DNA of 64,000 bases from Aquamicrobium defluvii (GTDB lineage: Bacteria > Pseudomonadota > Alphaproteobacteria > Rhizobiales > Rhizobiaceae). Positions 1 to 9,452 of this stretch are shown here, piece after piece (position 1 is the stretch's first letter; the number at the start of each line of letters is the position of its first letter). The stretch is taken from positions 32,476 to 96,475 of the forward strand of contig NZ_SNZF01000016.1 of assembly GCF_004363725.1 (NCBI RefSeq), given 5' to 3'. The notes under the pieces were generated by a model. The model ran no database searches and was not told where the DNA came from. It was given only the letters and a program-made list of their open reading frames with translations. The position numbers and the translations under genes were made by a program.

Positions 1-2
1 TG

Positions 3-239
3 CCTCCCGGACTGAAGAATCCGCTCGGCGCGCGGGCGCTCTACATCCATGAGGACGGGAGGGACACCTTATATCGAATCCACGGCACACCTGAGGCCTT
101 CAGCATTGGGAAGGCCGTTTCCTCAGGTTGCATCCGGCTCATCAATCAGGACGTGATTCACCTTCACGACGAGGTAAGAGATGGCAGCCGCATCGTGGTC
201 ATTCCCGACCCGGCAATGAGCCATCTGCTCGTAGGTTGA
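3..239 (+). CDS. L,D-transpeptidase (YkuD), C-terminal part only
   Basis: The gene enters from the left edge, so only the last 78 residues are seen. They carry the YkuD catalytic signature: an IHGT segment, then IGKAVSSGCIRL, in which His and the SxGC cysteine are the active-site residues. Family members form 3-3 crosslinks in peptidoglycan or attach lipoproteins to it in the periplasm. Any signal peptide lies outside the window. Rhizobia carry many paralogues, so the exact substrate cannot be given. The nearest gene downstream is on the other strand. Confidence 0.9.
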   Translation, partial: PPGLKNPLGARALYIHEDGRDTLYRIHGTPEAFSIGKAVSSGCIRLINQDVIHLHDEVRDGSRIVVIPDPAMSHLLVG

Positions 240-410
240 ACTTCAGGTTGATCCGCAGGTGACATCACCAGCGGGTTCACCCGTGATCCTGGGGCAGGAA
301 TGGCCGCGTTCGGCTCGCGAAACGGAGAGTGTCGCTTTAGAGATTGCCGCAACGCAGCCGTATGCGTTGGACTGCAATGTCCGCTGTTGGCGCGAAGCCG
401 CCTTCTTGCC

Positions 411-965
411 CTACGATGATGCGGCTTCTCTGAGGGCGCGATACACGCTTGCACGACCTATGTTCAGCGTCTTGGCAATTTCTGTTGGTCCCATCCCGTC
501 GGATTTCAGTCGGCGGATCCCAGCAACATCAACATGAGGCTTCCTGCCTTTGTAGACCCCTCTGCTTTTTGCAGCGGCGATGCCTTCCATCTGTCTTTCT
601 CTACGAAGGTTCGTCTCGAACTCAGCGAATACGCCGAGCATATCGAGGAAAGCCTTGCCGGCCGCCGAGCTCGTGTCGATCGGCTGTTCCGTCGCCTTCA
701 GGGTCACCCCTTTCTGCTTAAGCAGCCGTATGATGTCCTGCAGATCTCCAACTGACCGCGCCAGCCGATCGACCCGCGTCACGACCAGGCTGTCGCCGTC
801 GCGCATGAATTCTAGAAGCGTGTTAAGCTCCCTCCGATCCTGCTTAGTTGATCCGGATTTCTTTTCCGCCCGGATGACCGTGCACCCGGCCGCCTTCAAA
901 GCCGCCTCTTGAATTGCCAGATCCTGATCGATGGTGCTGACACGCGCGTACCCGTAAATTGCCAT
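411..965 (-). CDS. Serine recombinase, Tn3-type resolvase/invertase
   Basis: Site-specific recombinase that would resolve cointegrates or invert DNA. The N-terminus MAIYGYARVSTIDQ contains the catalytic serine, followed by the resolvase core (TRVDRLARS near residues 65-75, then an arginine-rich E helix) and a C-terminal helix-turn-helix (PTEIAKTLNIGRASVYRAL). At about 184 residues it is full length for a small resolvase. I chose the ATG at 965 because the reading frame upstream to 977 runs into a repeated GTCTCA motif and family members begin at MAIYGYARVS. No transposase of the Tn3 family is present, so it is either a plasmid resolution protein or a leftover of a transposon. Confidence 0.9.
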   Translation of the reverse strand: MAIYGYARVSTIDQDLAIQEAALKAAGCTVIRAEKKSGSTKQDRRELNTLLEFMRDGDSLVVTRVDRLARSVGDLQDIIRLLKQKGVTLKATEQPIDTSSAAGKAFLDMLGVFAEFETNLRRERQMEGIAAAKSRGVYKGRKPHVDVAGIRRLKSDGMGPTEIAKTLNIGRASVYRALREAASS

Positions 966-970
966 GAAAC

Positions 971-1066
971 GTCTCAATAGGTTCTAGACCTTTAATGGGT
1001 AGCGTCTCATAACTTCAAAATCAACCCAAATGATACACTGATATGTGTCTCACGCAGATTGTCTCA
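971..1066. repeat. Four GTCTCA motifs upstream of the resolvase gene
   Basis: The hexamer GTCTCA occurs in the same orientation at 971, 1004, 1047 and 1061, directly upstream of the resolvase start. Resolvases commonly act at a res site of several subsites next to their own gene, so this is a plausible res-like or autoregulatory region. The spacings (33, 43 and 14) are irregular, so the assignment is an inference. Confidence 0.35.
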
Positions 1067-1166
1067 GAAGGTATACCCGGTTGGGAATAATCAGTCTGCA
1101 CGCCTTAGGGAGCCTATCATCGATCTAGACAATCTGTGACTTTGTAGGCCATGGTCGGTCCCCGAC

Positions 1167-2309
1167 CTAGAGAAGTCGGGCTGCTCTGCCACTCCGCCTA
1201 GTTGCGCTATTGTAGTATCCCGACGCCTGCTGGACCGATCGATGCCGGGATTGCTCCATTGCTTCTGGTAGCGGAATGCCGCGATTGGCCGCTTCGGTCA
1301 GATAGCCAGAGCGCAGGCCGTGCGCCGAAAACTCCGCAGCATCGAGGCCAGCCTGTGCCGCTCTCTGTTTGACAATGTCATTGATAGCCTTTGGGTCCAG
1401 CGCGCGCTTGGAAACATTGCCCCAGCGATCAATCGCCCGAAACACACTGCCGCTGTCGATCCTGGCGTGTGTCATCCAGGCATTGAGGGCTTCGACCGGT
1501 CGACCTGCCATGTAAACCACTTCGTCGCTGTCAGCGCCGCTGGTCTTGGTTCGGCCGAGGTGGATCGACATTGAGGGGAGGGGAGGAGCGCCATCAACAG
1601 GTATGGGAGGCTCGACCGTCAGCTGTTCCTTGCGCAGACCGGCTATTTCGCTGCGCCGGCGCCCGCCGGAGGCAAACGCCACCATCAGGATTGCCCGGTC
1701 GCGCGCGTCGCGAAGACTGTCCGTGCGGCAGGTGGCCAAGAGCTTTGCCAGCACGTCACCAGTCACCGCCTTGGCGCTTTTGCGCTTTCTGGGGCGTGGC
1801 GTAGCGCGAACCGCCAAGCGCAATGCTGACTTGAGGGCAGGGGAGGCAAAGCTGCCATTCAGCCCCCGCCATTTCGTCAACGTCGACCAGGTGGCGAGGC
1901 GCCGGCGCACCGTATCGGGCGCATGCGGACCGACGACCTTGAGAAGGGCCTGGTCGCGGAGCATCCGCTCCACCTCAACTGGCATGCCATGCTGTGGATC
2001 CGACCGCCGCTTTTCCGGATCCCACAGGTGATGGGCTATAAACTTCAGGAGCAACGCTTCTGGCGCCGGCCAGGGTAGGGAGGCTCCCGTCGAAGCGAGC
2101 GACCATGCCTGCAGATAGGTGAGGTCGGAGGCAAGCGCGCGCAATGTGTTGACGCCCATGCCCTCATTGACCAGGTGTCGTAGTGTTTCGACATCCTGGT
2201 CGGTGAGCAGCTCAGCAAGCTCATCGCGCCGCTCCATCGGCAGGACGGCGGCGATCGTGTCGAGTTCGAGGGCGCGACGGTTAAGCGGGTCTGTGCCAGC
2301 GCCTGTCAT
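1167..2309 (-). CDS. Tyrosine recombinase / integrase
   Basis: A phage-integrase family DNA breaking-rejoining enzyme of 380 residues. The N-terminal two fifths form a SAM-like core-binding domain. The catalytic domain shows arginine I in SGGRRRSE (about residue 218), the HGLRSG box with the second arginine, and the HRSVQQASGYYN end, which holds the conserved His and the nucleophilic Tyr. It starts with ATG overlapping the stop of the upstream vapC by 4 bp, so it is probably translated from a vapB-vapC-int mRNA. A short hairpin (1161-1180) spans its stop codon. It could be the integrase of the surrounding island, but no attachment-site duplication was identified. Confidence 0.9.
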   Translation of the reverse strand: MTGAGTDPLNRRALELDTIAAVLPMERRDELAELLTDQDVETLRHLVNEGMGVNTLRALASDLTYLQAWSLASTGASLPWPAPEALLLKFIAHHLWDPEKRRSDPQHGMPVEVERMLRDQALLKVVGPHAPDTVRRRLATWSTLTKWRGLNGSFASPALKSALRLAVRATPRPRKRKSAKAVTGDVLAKLLATCRTDSLRDARDRAILMVAFASGGRRRSEIAGLRKEQLTVEPPIPVDGAPPLPSMSIHLGRTKTSGADSDEVVYMAGRPVEALNAWMTHARIDSGSVFRAIDRWGNVSKRALDPKAINDIVKQRAAQAGLDAAEFSAHGLRSGYLTEAANRGIPLPEAMEQSRHRSVQQASGYYNSATRRSGRAARLL

Positions 2310-2710
2310 GTCATCGAAGACGCGGGATGCAGTTTGAGATCCGTTTTGCCAAAGTCGTGCCCTTTGAACAAGAGTGGCGCGTTAGCGATTGCGGCAACGG
2401 CATAGGAGAAGCAGTCGCCCATGTTAAGGGCAGCTGGATGGCGTCCCCGGCCAAAGCGCTCGAACGCGTCTTCGGCCGCGCGATAATGCTTTTCGTCGAA
2501 TGCGACGGTCGTAACATTCGGAGTTTCGACAAGCCGCCGGATGATCTTGGCGGCACTCACGAAACCTTTGCCAGACAGGACCATCCTCGTCTCAAACAAG
2601 GTCGGCCAACCGATGATGACTGGCTCGCGTCCCATCAGTGGTCTGAACGTCTCTGATTCCGGCTCTTTCATCGACATCGCGATAATGATCGACGTGTCGA
2701 CGGCAATCAT
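2306..2710 (-). CDS. vapC: PIN-domain ribonuclease toxin, VapC type
   Basis: A 134-residue PIN-domain protein. The first acidic residue is in MIAVDTSIIIA, a conserved Glu lies in the WPTLFETRMVL helix, and the last acids are in ALNMGDCFSYAVA and KGHDFGKTD, giving the usual metal-binding set. VapC toxins cleave tRNA or rRNA and are held inactive by VapB. The ATG overlaps the stop of the upstream antitoxin gene (ATGA) and its own stop overlaps the integrase start, an arrangement expected of translational coupling across three genes. The length is normal and no lesion is seen. Confidence 0.9.
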   Translation of the reverse strand: MIAVDTSIIIAMSMKEPESETFRPLMGREPVIIGWPTLFETRMVLSGKGFVSAAKIIRRLVETPNVTTVAFDEKHYRAAEDAFERFGRGRHPAALNMGDCFSYAVAAIANAPLLFKGHDFGKTDLKLHPASSMT

Positions 2711-2964
2711 ATCGGCAGACCGTTTTCGTCGTAGAATTCATCATGGTTGGACGTCGTGCCGGGTGCGATATGGCGTAGATCCTCAGCTGCCAAATCCCAT
2801 ACGGCGTCCATAGGATAGCGGGTGTTGTCAGCACGCAGCTCCTGATCATAACGCTCGAGCGCCAGTTCGACGAGCCGGTTGATGGGCTGGCCGGTGCGGC
2901 GAGACAGGGAATGCGCCAGATCTCTGGCTTTGCTGCTGCGAATAGAAAGCTGGGGTTCGGACAT
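2707..2964 (-). CDS. vapB: VapB-type antitoxin
   Basis: An 85-residue partner of the downstream PIN toxin. The N-terminus (MSEPQLSIRSSKARDLAHSL) resembles the PSK/VapB transcription-factor family that binds operator DNA as a ribbon-helix-helix or AbrB-like dimer. The acidic tail ending YDENGLPI is typical of the peptide that occupies the toxin active site. The ATG at 2964 is preferred over an upstream ATG at 2994 because a GAGG sits 5 to 8 bases before it. It is the first gene of the vapB-vapC-integrase unit, so it may autoregulate all three. Confidence 0.85.
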   Translation of the reverse strand: MSEPQLSIRSSKARDLAHSLSRRTGQPINRLVELALERYDQELRADNTRYPMDAVWDLAAEDLRHIAPGTTSNHDEFYDENGLPI

Positions 2965-3046
2965 GGCGGCCTCGGTGGATTTGCTCGCCTTCAAGATAGC
3001 GATCTACGCGCCAGATAGCAAGGAAATCACCTGAGATGGCTAACCG

Positions 3047-3067
3047 CCGATAAGGGATACTTATCGG
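3047..3067. promoter_or_regulatory. Perfect 8-bp inverted repeat, candidate operator
   Basis: CCGATAAG and CTTATCGG form an uninterrupted dyad with a 5-base spacer. A second smaller dyad (GGTGG/CCACC) follows. It lies between the divergent vapB and DUF1612 genes, where an operator for either would be expected. No regulator is assigned. Confidence 0.4.
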
Positions 3068-3156
3068 TGGTGAGCCACCGGGGGCTTTCTTATACCATGT
3101 GTGGAACCATAGTGACCCTGTAGCTTTCGTTTAAGATGTTGTTTACCATGAAAACA

Positions 3157-4314
3157 ATGGCTTACGATCTCGCGAAACTGCCCATCCACACCCTGCTGAA
3201 ACCCGTCGCCGACGCCAGCAGCGCGCTTTCCCGTCTCGACGAGCGCATCGCCCGCTCAGCCGTCGGCCCGGGCTGGATCGAACGCCAAAATTTCACCGAC
3301 GCCTGCGCATCGCTGTGGATCGACGGCGAACTCGTCCACCTCGAAGACCTCGTCCTCCACGACGCCACCAGAGATATCCGCACCCCCACCCACGAACTCA
3401 CCATCGCCCGTGACGTCCTGCGCACCCGCCGACGCATAGCATCGCAGAAACCAGGCTGGCCTCTGTCGGAAGAGGGCCTGCGCGGCCTGCGGCAGGCGTG
3501 GCCCGCAGCATCTTTGGGAGATGCAGGCGCCGGTGTGGCCGACGAAACCCTTGCGGGTGTTGTTGACGGGGGAGGGGAGGGGCCGGAGCGCCGTGGCGAG
3601 GACGGCGGTGACGAGCACGACAGCGCGCTGGATGCCGAGCTCGCCGCCATCGATGCGCTGCTGGCGCGTTCGGAGGCCGCCATCGAACAGGCAAAGAAGC
3701 CAGGCCGGGCCCCGGGCGCGGGCGCGGCCCGGGAACGGGACCCTCTCGTCTATGATCTTGATTGGGACGAGGACGAGCGGCTGGAGGAATGGCGCGCCGT
3801 GCTGCGCCAGGCCCAGGATTTGCCGGCGGTGCTGCAGGCGATCGTCGCCCTTGATGCTTGGAATGAGATCAGTGTGCTGCAACATGCATCCTGGATGGGC
3901 CGGCTGCTCGCCGCCTCCATCCTGCGCCAGGGTGGTGTTACCACTGGCATCCATCTCGCGGCGATCAATTTCGGCCTGAAAACCATCCCCGTCGATCGAC
4001 GCCGGCATCGCAATCGGGAGGTCCGGCTGCTCGCCATCGCCCACGGTCTGATCGCGGCGGCAGAGATCGGATTGAAGGAGCATGACCGGCTGGCGCTCGC
4101 GAAAACACTGATGGAGCGAAAGTTGGAGGGGCGGCGGACATCGTCAAAGCTGCCAGAACTGGTCGAGCTGGTGATGGCAAAACCGCTGGTGTCGGCCGGG
4201 ATGGTGGCAAAAGCGCTCGACGTCACGCCGCAGGGAGCGCGGCGGATTGTTTTGGAGCTCGGTCTTCGGGAGATGACGGGGAGGGGGAGGTTTCGGGCGT
4301 GGGGGATAATCTGA
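3157..4314 (+). CDS. DUF1612/HTH protein, RHE_PE00001 family
   Basis: A conserved rhizobial plasmid protein of unknown biochemical function. The N-terminal block ([20 protein letters not shown], then [20 protein letters not shown]) is the recognisable family signature. A low-complexity linker follows (about residues 115-185), then a helical region and a C-terminal winged or helix-turn-helix segment ([20 protein letters not shown]), so DNA binding is likely. Start codons at 3136 and 3148 are also possible; family members usually begin MAYDL, which fits 3157. Such genes often occur near plasmid replication or mobile regions. Their role is unproven and I assign none. Confidence 0.8.
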   Translation: MAYDLAKLPIHTLLKPVADASSALSRLDERIARSAVGPGWIERQNFTDACASLWIDGELVHLEDLVLHDATRDIRTPTHELTIARDVLRTRRRIASQKPGWPLSEEGLRGLRQAWPAASLGDAGAGVADETLAGVVDGGGEGPERRGEDGGDEHDSALDAELAAIDALLARSEAAIEQAKKPGRAPGAGAARERDPLVYDLDWDEDERLEEWRAVLRQAQDLPAVLQAIVALDAWNEISVLQHASWMGRLLAASILRQGGVTTGIHLAAINFGLKTIPVDRRRHRNREVRLLAIAHGLIAAAEIGLKEHDRLALAKTLMERKLEGRRTSSKLPELVELVMAKPLVSAGMVAKALDVTPQGARRIVLELGLREMTGRGRFRAWGII

Positions 4315-4359
4315 CAACGGCCCGACCCAAACTATTTTGGTAGGGCCTTCGGCGTTCGC

Positions 4360-4641
4360 GTGCGATGGCGAACGAACGTGCGGTTCGAGCATCACACGCC
4401 GGAAATTCTGCTGAACATCATCGGATGCTTCTTGCTCGATTGCGCGCGCAGCGATGTTTTTCGCGATCTTCCGATGATCGTGTTTCTGGGTGAAACACAT
4501 CAGTTCCTCGGTCGGACTGTCGGCGACGAATACAGTAGCGTTTATCCCGATGCCTACGGTTTGATCGCGAAGGAAGATCGGAGATATGGTCTAAGTTGCG
4601 TGCTGGCGAAACAATCGTTTCTCGTTTTGCTAAATACCTAA
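4360..4641 (+). pseudogene. Remnant of a HerA-type (DUF87) ATPase
   Basis: About 90 codons that match the middle of HerA/DUF87 DNA-translocase ATPases around Walker B: MIVFLGETHQFLGRTVGDEY followed by LIAKEDRRYGLSCVLAKQ. In intact proteins I expect a VFLDEAHQ box and ATQRP after the last segment. Here the Walker B aspartate is Gly and the next residues are altered, and the sequence ends in a stop soon after AKQ. No Walker A region is found upstream, where the DUF1612 gene ends at 4314. It is therefore a dead fragment, probably of an older defence gene such as a HerA-nuclease pair. The rest of 4315-4777 holds no other gene that I can support. Confidence 0.7.
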
Positions 4642-4777
4642 TATTCGTCGGTTTCAGTGTTCGCGCACGCTCTCAGATTGTATTTCCCTACGATTTTTTG
4701 AACGTTCGCTTGTCTCTCGCCACCTGAGTAACCATAGTGCATCTCATTGATTTGCTATAGCTTTGTTGGGGGGAAAT

Positions 4778-7700
4778 TTGGCTGTTACCAATCCATTCGT
4801 CGAGGCTGTTTCTGCCTTCGGAACATCTACCAAAGCCAAGCTCTCCAACATTGCCGTGGTCGGCGCTGCGGAAGATCAGCTTCGTGCTCCCCTTGAAAAA
4901 CTCATTCACGATCTGGCGATGATCGCGGGATTTCCTATCGGTTCTATTGATATGGTTGGCGAGACGTCACTGTCTGATCTCGCTACCCGCCCGGACTATG
5001 CGGTCGTGGCACACAAGGCTCTCGTGGGTTTCATCGAGGTAAAGGCGCCGGGGAAGGGTGCGGATCCTCGCCGTTTCAATGATCCTCACGACAAAGATCA
5101 ATGGAAGAAGCTGAAATCCTTACCGAACCTTCTTTATACTGATGGAAACGCTTTCAGTATTTGGAGAGACGGTGAGCTTCAGGGATCAATCGTTCGTCTC
5201 GAAGGCGACGTAGAATCAAGCGGCTCCGCCCTTACAGCTCCTACAGCGCTTTTGCCACTTATCTCGGACTTTCTAGGATGGCATCCTGTACCGCCACGAA
5301 ATCCGAAACAGCTCGCCGAAATTGCGGCCCGCCTTTGTCGACTTTTGCGAGATGAGGTTGTCGAACAGATCGCGCGGGGAAGCGTCGCTCTTACAGAGCT
5401 GGCGAAGGATTGGCGAGTTCTTCTTTTCCCTCAGGCCACGGATGACGAGTTCGCCGACGGCTATGCGCAAGCCGTGACATTCGGTCTGCTGGTCGCGCGT
5501 GCCAAGGATATATCTTTGGCAGGTGGCATCGATCACGCGGCCCAAGAACTCCGCAAAACCGACTCGCTCATCGGAACGGCACTGCGTCTTCTGACGGATG
5601 ATACTGCCAACCAGGACGCCTTAAAGACATCCCTCGGAACATTGACCCGCGTACTTGAGGAGGTGAATTGGTCGACGCTGAGCAAAGGCAACACGGACGC
5701 TTGGCTGTATTTCTACGAAGATTTTCTTGAGGTCTATGATAACGCGCTCAGGAAGCGCACCGGCTCATACTACACGCCCCCAGAGGTTGTAAGCGCCATG
5801 GTTCGGCTCGTTGATGACGCTTTGCGCAGCCCAGATTTATTCGACCGCCCCTCTGGTTTCGCCTCTGCCGACGTTATCGTCGCTGACCCCGCAGTAGGCA
5901 CGGGTACGTTTCTACTCGGCGTGCTGCGTCAGATCGCGGCGATCATCGAAGATGACCAAGGTCCTGGCGCTGTCCCTGCAGCGATCGAAGCAGCTGCTCG
6001 TAGACTGATTGGGTTTGAGCTTCAATTTGGCCCGTTTGCCGTTGCACAGCTCCGCCTACTGGCCGAGATGCACGCGTTGACGAACTCCACGCAGGTTCCA
6101 AATCTACGTCTGTTCATCACGGACACTCTGGGAAATCCTTACGCCGAAGAGGAACGGCTGCCTCAAATGCTTCAGCCCATCGGCAAGTCGAGGCGGGATG
6201 CGAATGCAGTCAAGCGCGGCGAGCCCATTACGGTGGTTATTGGCAACCCCCCATATAAGGAAAAAGCCAAGGGGCGGGGCGGCTGGATCGAAGCGGGCAG
6301 CGACGGTCGCATCGCTCCAATGGACCGCTGGTCGCCGCCGAAGGCGTGGGGTGTCGGAGCGCACTCGAAGCACCTTAAGAATCTTTACGTGTACTTCTGG
6401 CGTTGGGCGACCTGGAAAGTGTTCGGTTCGGGTGTAGAAGAAACGACTGGCGAGGTTGAAAAAGACCGCGCCGGTATTGTGTGCTTTATCACGGTTGCCG
6501 GGTTTCTGAACGGACCCGGATTTGAAAAAATGCGTGATGATCTGCGGCGTGATTGCACAGAGATTTGGGTGATCGATTGCTCGCCCGAGGGATATCAGCC
6601 GGACGTTCCGACTCGCCTTTTCGAGGGTGTACAGCAGCCTGTCTGCATAGTGCTCGCCGCCCGAAAGCCAGCGAAGAACCGGACGGCTCCTGCGAGACTT
6701 CGCTTTTATGCTCTGCCTGAAGGAAAGCGTGAGGAAAAGTTTAAGGCGCTGGCCGAGATCACACTGGACGGACCGGAGTGGGCGGATGGGCCATCAGGTT
6801 GGCGCGATCCGTTTTTGCCTGTATCTGGCGGTGCATGGGGTGACTACCCTATGTTGGAAGATTTGTTCATCTACAACGGCTCGGGTGTCATGCCTGGGCG
6901 TACTTGGGTCATCGCTCCTGATGAAGTGTCGCTGGCAGAGCGCTGGACAATATTGATCCGCGAGAAGGCTCCGGAGAAGAGAGAAATTTTATTCCACCCT
7001 CACCAAAACGGCGACAAGACATCGATAAAGCCTTCAACGAAAGGCTTGCCGGGACACGAAAAAAGATTGGAAAGTGTAGCAAAAGACACGAGCGCTGTAG
7101 TCACGCCAGTGCGGTATGCTTTTCGCACGTTAGATAGGCAATGGATTATTCCAGATAATCGCCTATTAAATAGGCCAAATCCGACGCTTTGGGACGCTCA
7201 TTCAAGTCAGCAAGTCTATTTGACGGGCCTGGAGGCTCACTCACCTACATCCGGTCCCGCCGTTTCATTTGCCGGCCAGATACCCGACCTCCATCATTAC
7301 AAAGGAATCATTCGGAGGCCGCGTTTTTCCGCTCTGGAGAGATCGAGCCTCGATGTCTCGAATGTAAAGTTGACCTTCCGTAATTACCTTGCGACCGCCC
7401 TCGGCGTGCATGTCATACCTGAAGACGTGGTAGCATACCTTGGGGCTGTCATGGCGCATCCAGGTTTCATCACACGCTTTTCCTCCGATCTTGTGCGCCC
7501 CGGCCTTCGTGTGCCGATGACAGCGGACGCGGCGTTGTTCAATGAAGCAGTCAGTCTCGGCCGCGAAGTGGTCTGGCTGCAATGCTATGGCGAGCGGTTC
7601 GCTGATCCCGCAGCCGCGAGGCCTTCTGGCCCGCCCCGCTTGCCGAAGGGTGAGGGGCCGTCGATTCCGCTTGGCGGGGCGATACCCGGCGCACCGGAGC

Positions 7701-7972
7701 CGCTACCAGACACAATCGATTACGATCCGGCGCTGAAGCGCCTGAAGATTGGTAAAGGCTACATCGACAACGTACCGAAGACGGTGTGGGACTATGAGAT
7801 ATCCGGCAAGAATGTTCTTCGCCAATGGTTCAGCTATCGGAAGCTTGACCGGGTAATCCCCCCGTTCTTAGCGGGCTTTAGTCGTAGAATTTCACGCAAC
7901 CATTTTCAGTTTCTGTGCGGGAGTGATGCCGCCGATGCCCATATTGGGCCGCTCGTTGTTGTAGGTCCATAG
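4778..7972 (+). CDS. Single-chain adenine methylase with nuclease domain and type ISP C-terminus, 3' end displaced by an IS
   Basis: A restriction-modification protein that would both methylate adenine and cut. An N-terminal PD-(D/E)XK-like domain shows RPDYAVV and GFIEVKAPG (about residues 73-92). The N6-adenine methylase core has motif [11 protein letters not shown] near residue 370 and motif IV GNPPY near 488. The C-terminal region ending [19 protein letters not shown] matches the specificity domain of type ISP enzymes. No helicase motifs are seen, unlike LlaGI-like type ISP proteins. The likely start is TTG at 4778 behind a GGGGGGA; TTG 4763 is an alternative. At 7852 an IS3-family element interrupts the gene, and the reading frame ends with about 40 residues encoded by the IS. 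The true 3' end is at 9055-9337. A C-terminally truncated product may be inactive or altered. Confidence 0.85.
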   Translation: MAVTNPFVEAVSAFGTSTKAKLSNIAVVGAAEDQLRAPLEKLIHDLAMIAGFPIGSIDMVGETSLSDLATRPDYAVVAHKALVGFIEVKAPGKGADPRRFNDPHDKDQWKKLKSLPNLLYTDGNAFSIWRDGELQGSIVRLEGDVESSGSALTAPTALLPLISDFLGWHPVPPRNPKQLAEIAARLCRLLRDEVVEQIARGSVALTELAKDWRVLLFPQATDDEFADGYAQAVTFGLLVARAKDISLAGGIDHAAQELRKTDSLIGTALRLLTDDTANQDALKTSLGTLTRVLEEVNWSTLSKGNTDAWLYFYEDFLEVYDNALRKRTGSYYTPPEVVSAMVRLVDDALRSPDLFDRPSGFASADVIVADPAVGTGTFLLGVLRQIAAIIEDDQGPGAVPAAIEAAARRLIGFELQFGPFAVAQLRLLAEMHALTNSTQVPNLRLFITDTLGNPYAEEERLPQMLQPIGKSRRDANAVKRGEPITVVIGNPPYKEKAKGRGGWIEAGSDGRIAPMDRWSPPKAWGVGAHSKHLKNLYVYFWRWATWKVFGSGVEETTGEVEKDRAGIVCFITVAGFLNGPGFEKMRDDLRRDCTEIWVIDCSPEGYQPDVPTRLFEGVQQPVCIVLAARKPAKNRTAPARLRFYALPEGKREEKFKALAEITLDGPEWADGPSGWRDPFLPVSGGAWGDYPMLEDLFIYNGSGVMPGRTWVIAPDEVSLAERWTILIREKAPEKREILFHPHQNGDKTSIKPSTKGLPGHEKRLESVAKDTSAVVTPVRYAFRTLDRQWIIPDNRLLNRPNPTLWDAHSSQQVYLTGLEAHSPTSGPAVSFAGQIPDLHHYKGIIRRPRFSALERSSLDVSNVKLTFRNYLATALGVHVIPEDVVAYLGAVMAHPGFITRFSSDLVRPGLRVPMTADAALFNEAVSLGREVVWLQCYGERFADPAAARPSGPPRLPKGEGPSIPLGGAIPGAPEPLPDTIDYDPALKRLKIGKGYIDNVPKTVWDYEISGKNVLRQWFSYRKLDRVIPPFLAGFSRRISRNHFQFLCGSDAADAHIGPLVVVGP

Positions 7973-8725
7973 CCACTGCGTGGCAAACTCTTGCGCCTCC
8001 TCAATGCTTTCGATGATGTGCTGGTCGAGCCATTCATGTCGAACCGTCCGGTTATAGCGTTCGACATAGGCGTTTTGTTGGGGCTTGCCTGGCTGGATGT
8101 GGCTCAACGCTATACCCCGCGTCTCTGCCCACTCCATCAGCTTGCCACTGACATATTCCGGGCCGTTGTCGACCCGTATTGCCATGGGCTTGCCGCGCCA
8201 TTCGATGATCTGGTTCAGGCTGCGAATGACTCGCTCGGCAGGCAAAGAGAAATCAACCTCGATGCCCAATCCTTCGCGATTGAAGTCGTCCAGGACGTTC
8301 AGCAGTCGGAATTGCCGACCATCTTCAAGGCGGTCCGCCATGAAGTCCATGGACCAGACCATATTCGGCGCATCCGGCACAGTCAGGGTATCGGGCTTGT
8401 CTCGCTTCAGACGCTTGCGTGGCTTGATCCTCAGGTTCAGTTCCAGCTCGCGATAGATGCGGTAGACCCGCTTATGGTTCCAGCGATGTCCCCGGACATT
8501 GCGCAGGTATAGGAAGCATAGGCCGAATCCCCAGCTCTTCTTGGCCCGCGTCAGTCCGATCAGGAGATCGGCGATCTGCTCGTTCTCGTCGTTCAGCTTG
8601 GCGCTGTACCGATAGCAGGTCTCGCTGACACCAAAGGTGCGGCAGGCGAGCGCGATGCTCACTCCACGCAACGCCACTGCTTTCCCGGCCATCTCCCGGC
8701 GTTGAGATGGCCGCGTCACTTTTTT
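7892..8725 (-). CDS. IS3-family transposase OrfB (DDE integrase domain)
   Basis: The catalytic part of the transposase, with an rve-type integrase core: the first Asp in [10 protein letters not shown], the second in [10 protein letters not shown], and Glu in [12 protein letters not shown], then an HTH-like zone before it ([10 protein letters not shown]). It is read in a different frame from orfA. A run of six A on the coding strand at 8720-8725 (AAAAAAG) is the expected site of the minus-one programmed frameshift that makes the OrfAB fusion. Taken alone, an ATG at 8695 could start OrfB. It appears intact, so the element may still move. Confidence 0.93.
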   Translation of the reverse strand, partial: KKVTRPSQRREMAGKAVALRGVSIALACRTFGVSETCYRYSAKLNDENEQIADLLIGLTRAKKSWGFGLCFLYLRNVRGHRWNHKRVYRIYRELELNLRIKPRKRLKRDKPDTLTVPDAPNMVWSMDFMADRLEDGRQFRLLNVLDDFNREGLGIEVDFSLPAERVIRSLNQIIEWRGKPMAIRVDNGPEYVSGKLMEWAETRGIALSHIQPGKPQQNAYVERYNRTVRHEWLDQHIIESIEEAQEFATQWLWTYNNERPNMGIGGITPAQKLKMVA

Positions 8726-8982
8726 CCCAGAGCCTCTTTGAGCAATTCGGCTTGCATGCTCATCTCGGCGTACATCTTCTTCAGTCGCCGGTTCTCGTCT
8801 TCCAGAGCCTTCATCTGGCTGATCATCGACGCATCCATGCCACCATATTTGGCTCGCCACTTGTAAAACGAAGCTGTGCTCATTCCATGCTCCCGGCACA
8901 AATCTGGCACAGGGATGCCCCCTTCCGCCTGGCGCAGGATGGCAAGGATTTGCGGTTCGCTGAATCTGCTCGTCTTCATCAA
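8716..8982 (-). CDS. IS3-family transposase OrfA (HTH)
   Basis: An 88-residue HTH_8-type protein: [20 protein letters not shown] followed by [20 protein letters not shown] forms the helix-turn-helix that binds the IS ends. A leucine-rich segment ([18 protein letters not shown]) dimerises. It ends in LGKK at the A6 slippery run where translation can shift into orfB. It lies wholly within the IS at 7852-9050. Confidence 0.93.
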   Translation of the reverse strand: MMKTSRFSEPQILAILRQAEGGIPVPDLCREHGMSTASFYKWRAKYGGMDASMISQMKALEDENRRLKKMYAEMSMQAELLKEALGKK

Positions 8983-9054
8983 AATCTCCTCGATTATAAG
9001 GCCCGAGAAAATTCTACTTTTGAAGCCCGTTATTTGCTGGGGGGATTACCACCG

Positions 9055-9337
9055 GACACGGCCCATCATCGGCGACCGCCGTCCACCGTCGCCTCTTGAT
9101 CGAATTCAACCGGATCATTGGCTTGCAGAATATACGACCGACCTTCTCGATTTGCTGCATGTGCTTGGGAGGATAGTTTTGTTGGAGCCGAAGCAGGCCG
9201 ATCTTCTTGATCGTATCTGCGCCGGGCCACTTTTGACGGCCGACGTTCTTGCCTCTAACGGTGCTCTCGCGGGAGCAAAAGCGAGTGGCAGCATCCAAAC
9301 TGCCGACGACGCTCAAACTGATTTGTTTGCCGTGTAG
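9055..9337 (+). pseudogene. Displaced 3' end of the type ISP-like methylase gene
   Basis: Read directly after the IS, this stretch encodes TRPIIGDRRPPSPLD, then WLAEYTTDLLDLLHVLGR, and stops at 9337. It continues the frame of the upstream gene: with the IS and one ACCG copy removed, KLDR is followed in frame by TRPIIGD. It has no start of its own. The total restored protein would be about 1118 residues. The insertion looks recent, since neither half has gathered stops or frameshifts. Confidence 0.85.
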
Positions 9338-9395
9338 TAGTAGCTCACGAAGCAATCGAAAAGGCCGCCCGATAGGTCCGCCCCGGAAAAGGAAT

Positions 9396-9425
9396 GGAGC
9401 CGGGCGTCGAAGTTGACGCCCGGCT
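9396..9425. terminator. Perfect 12-bp hairpin between convergent genes
   Basis: GAGCCGGGCGTC and GACGCCCGGCTC pair without mismatch around a 6-base loop. The hairpin lies between the methylase end (9337) and the GTPase stop (9453), so it probably terminates transcription from both sides, although neither flank has a long T run. Confidence 0.7.
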
Positions 9426-9452
9426 CAATCGCAGATGTAGCTCACTGATCCA

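Larger units (their letters stand above)
7852..9050 (-). mobile_element. IS3-family element, IS407-like group, complete
   Basis: A 1199-bp element with imperfect terminal inverted repeats that begin GGTAATCCCCCC at both ends (7852 onward, and reading inward from 9050), with further matches at GCGGGCTT and AGTAGAATTT. It is flanked by a 4-bp target duplication, ACCG (7848-7851 and 9051-9054), the length typical of the IS407 group. It carries orfA and orfB on the minus strand. Removing the element with one ACCG copy restores the host frame exactly. Confidence 0.95.

Noticed and set aside
1161..1180. Hairpin at the integrase end as an attachment site
   Set aside because: Six-base arms around the stop codon and no second copy elsewhere in the window.
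3256..4083. Minus frame of 275 codons
   Set aside because: Shadow of the DUF1612 gene, whose family signature is clear on the plus strand.
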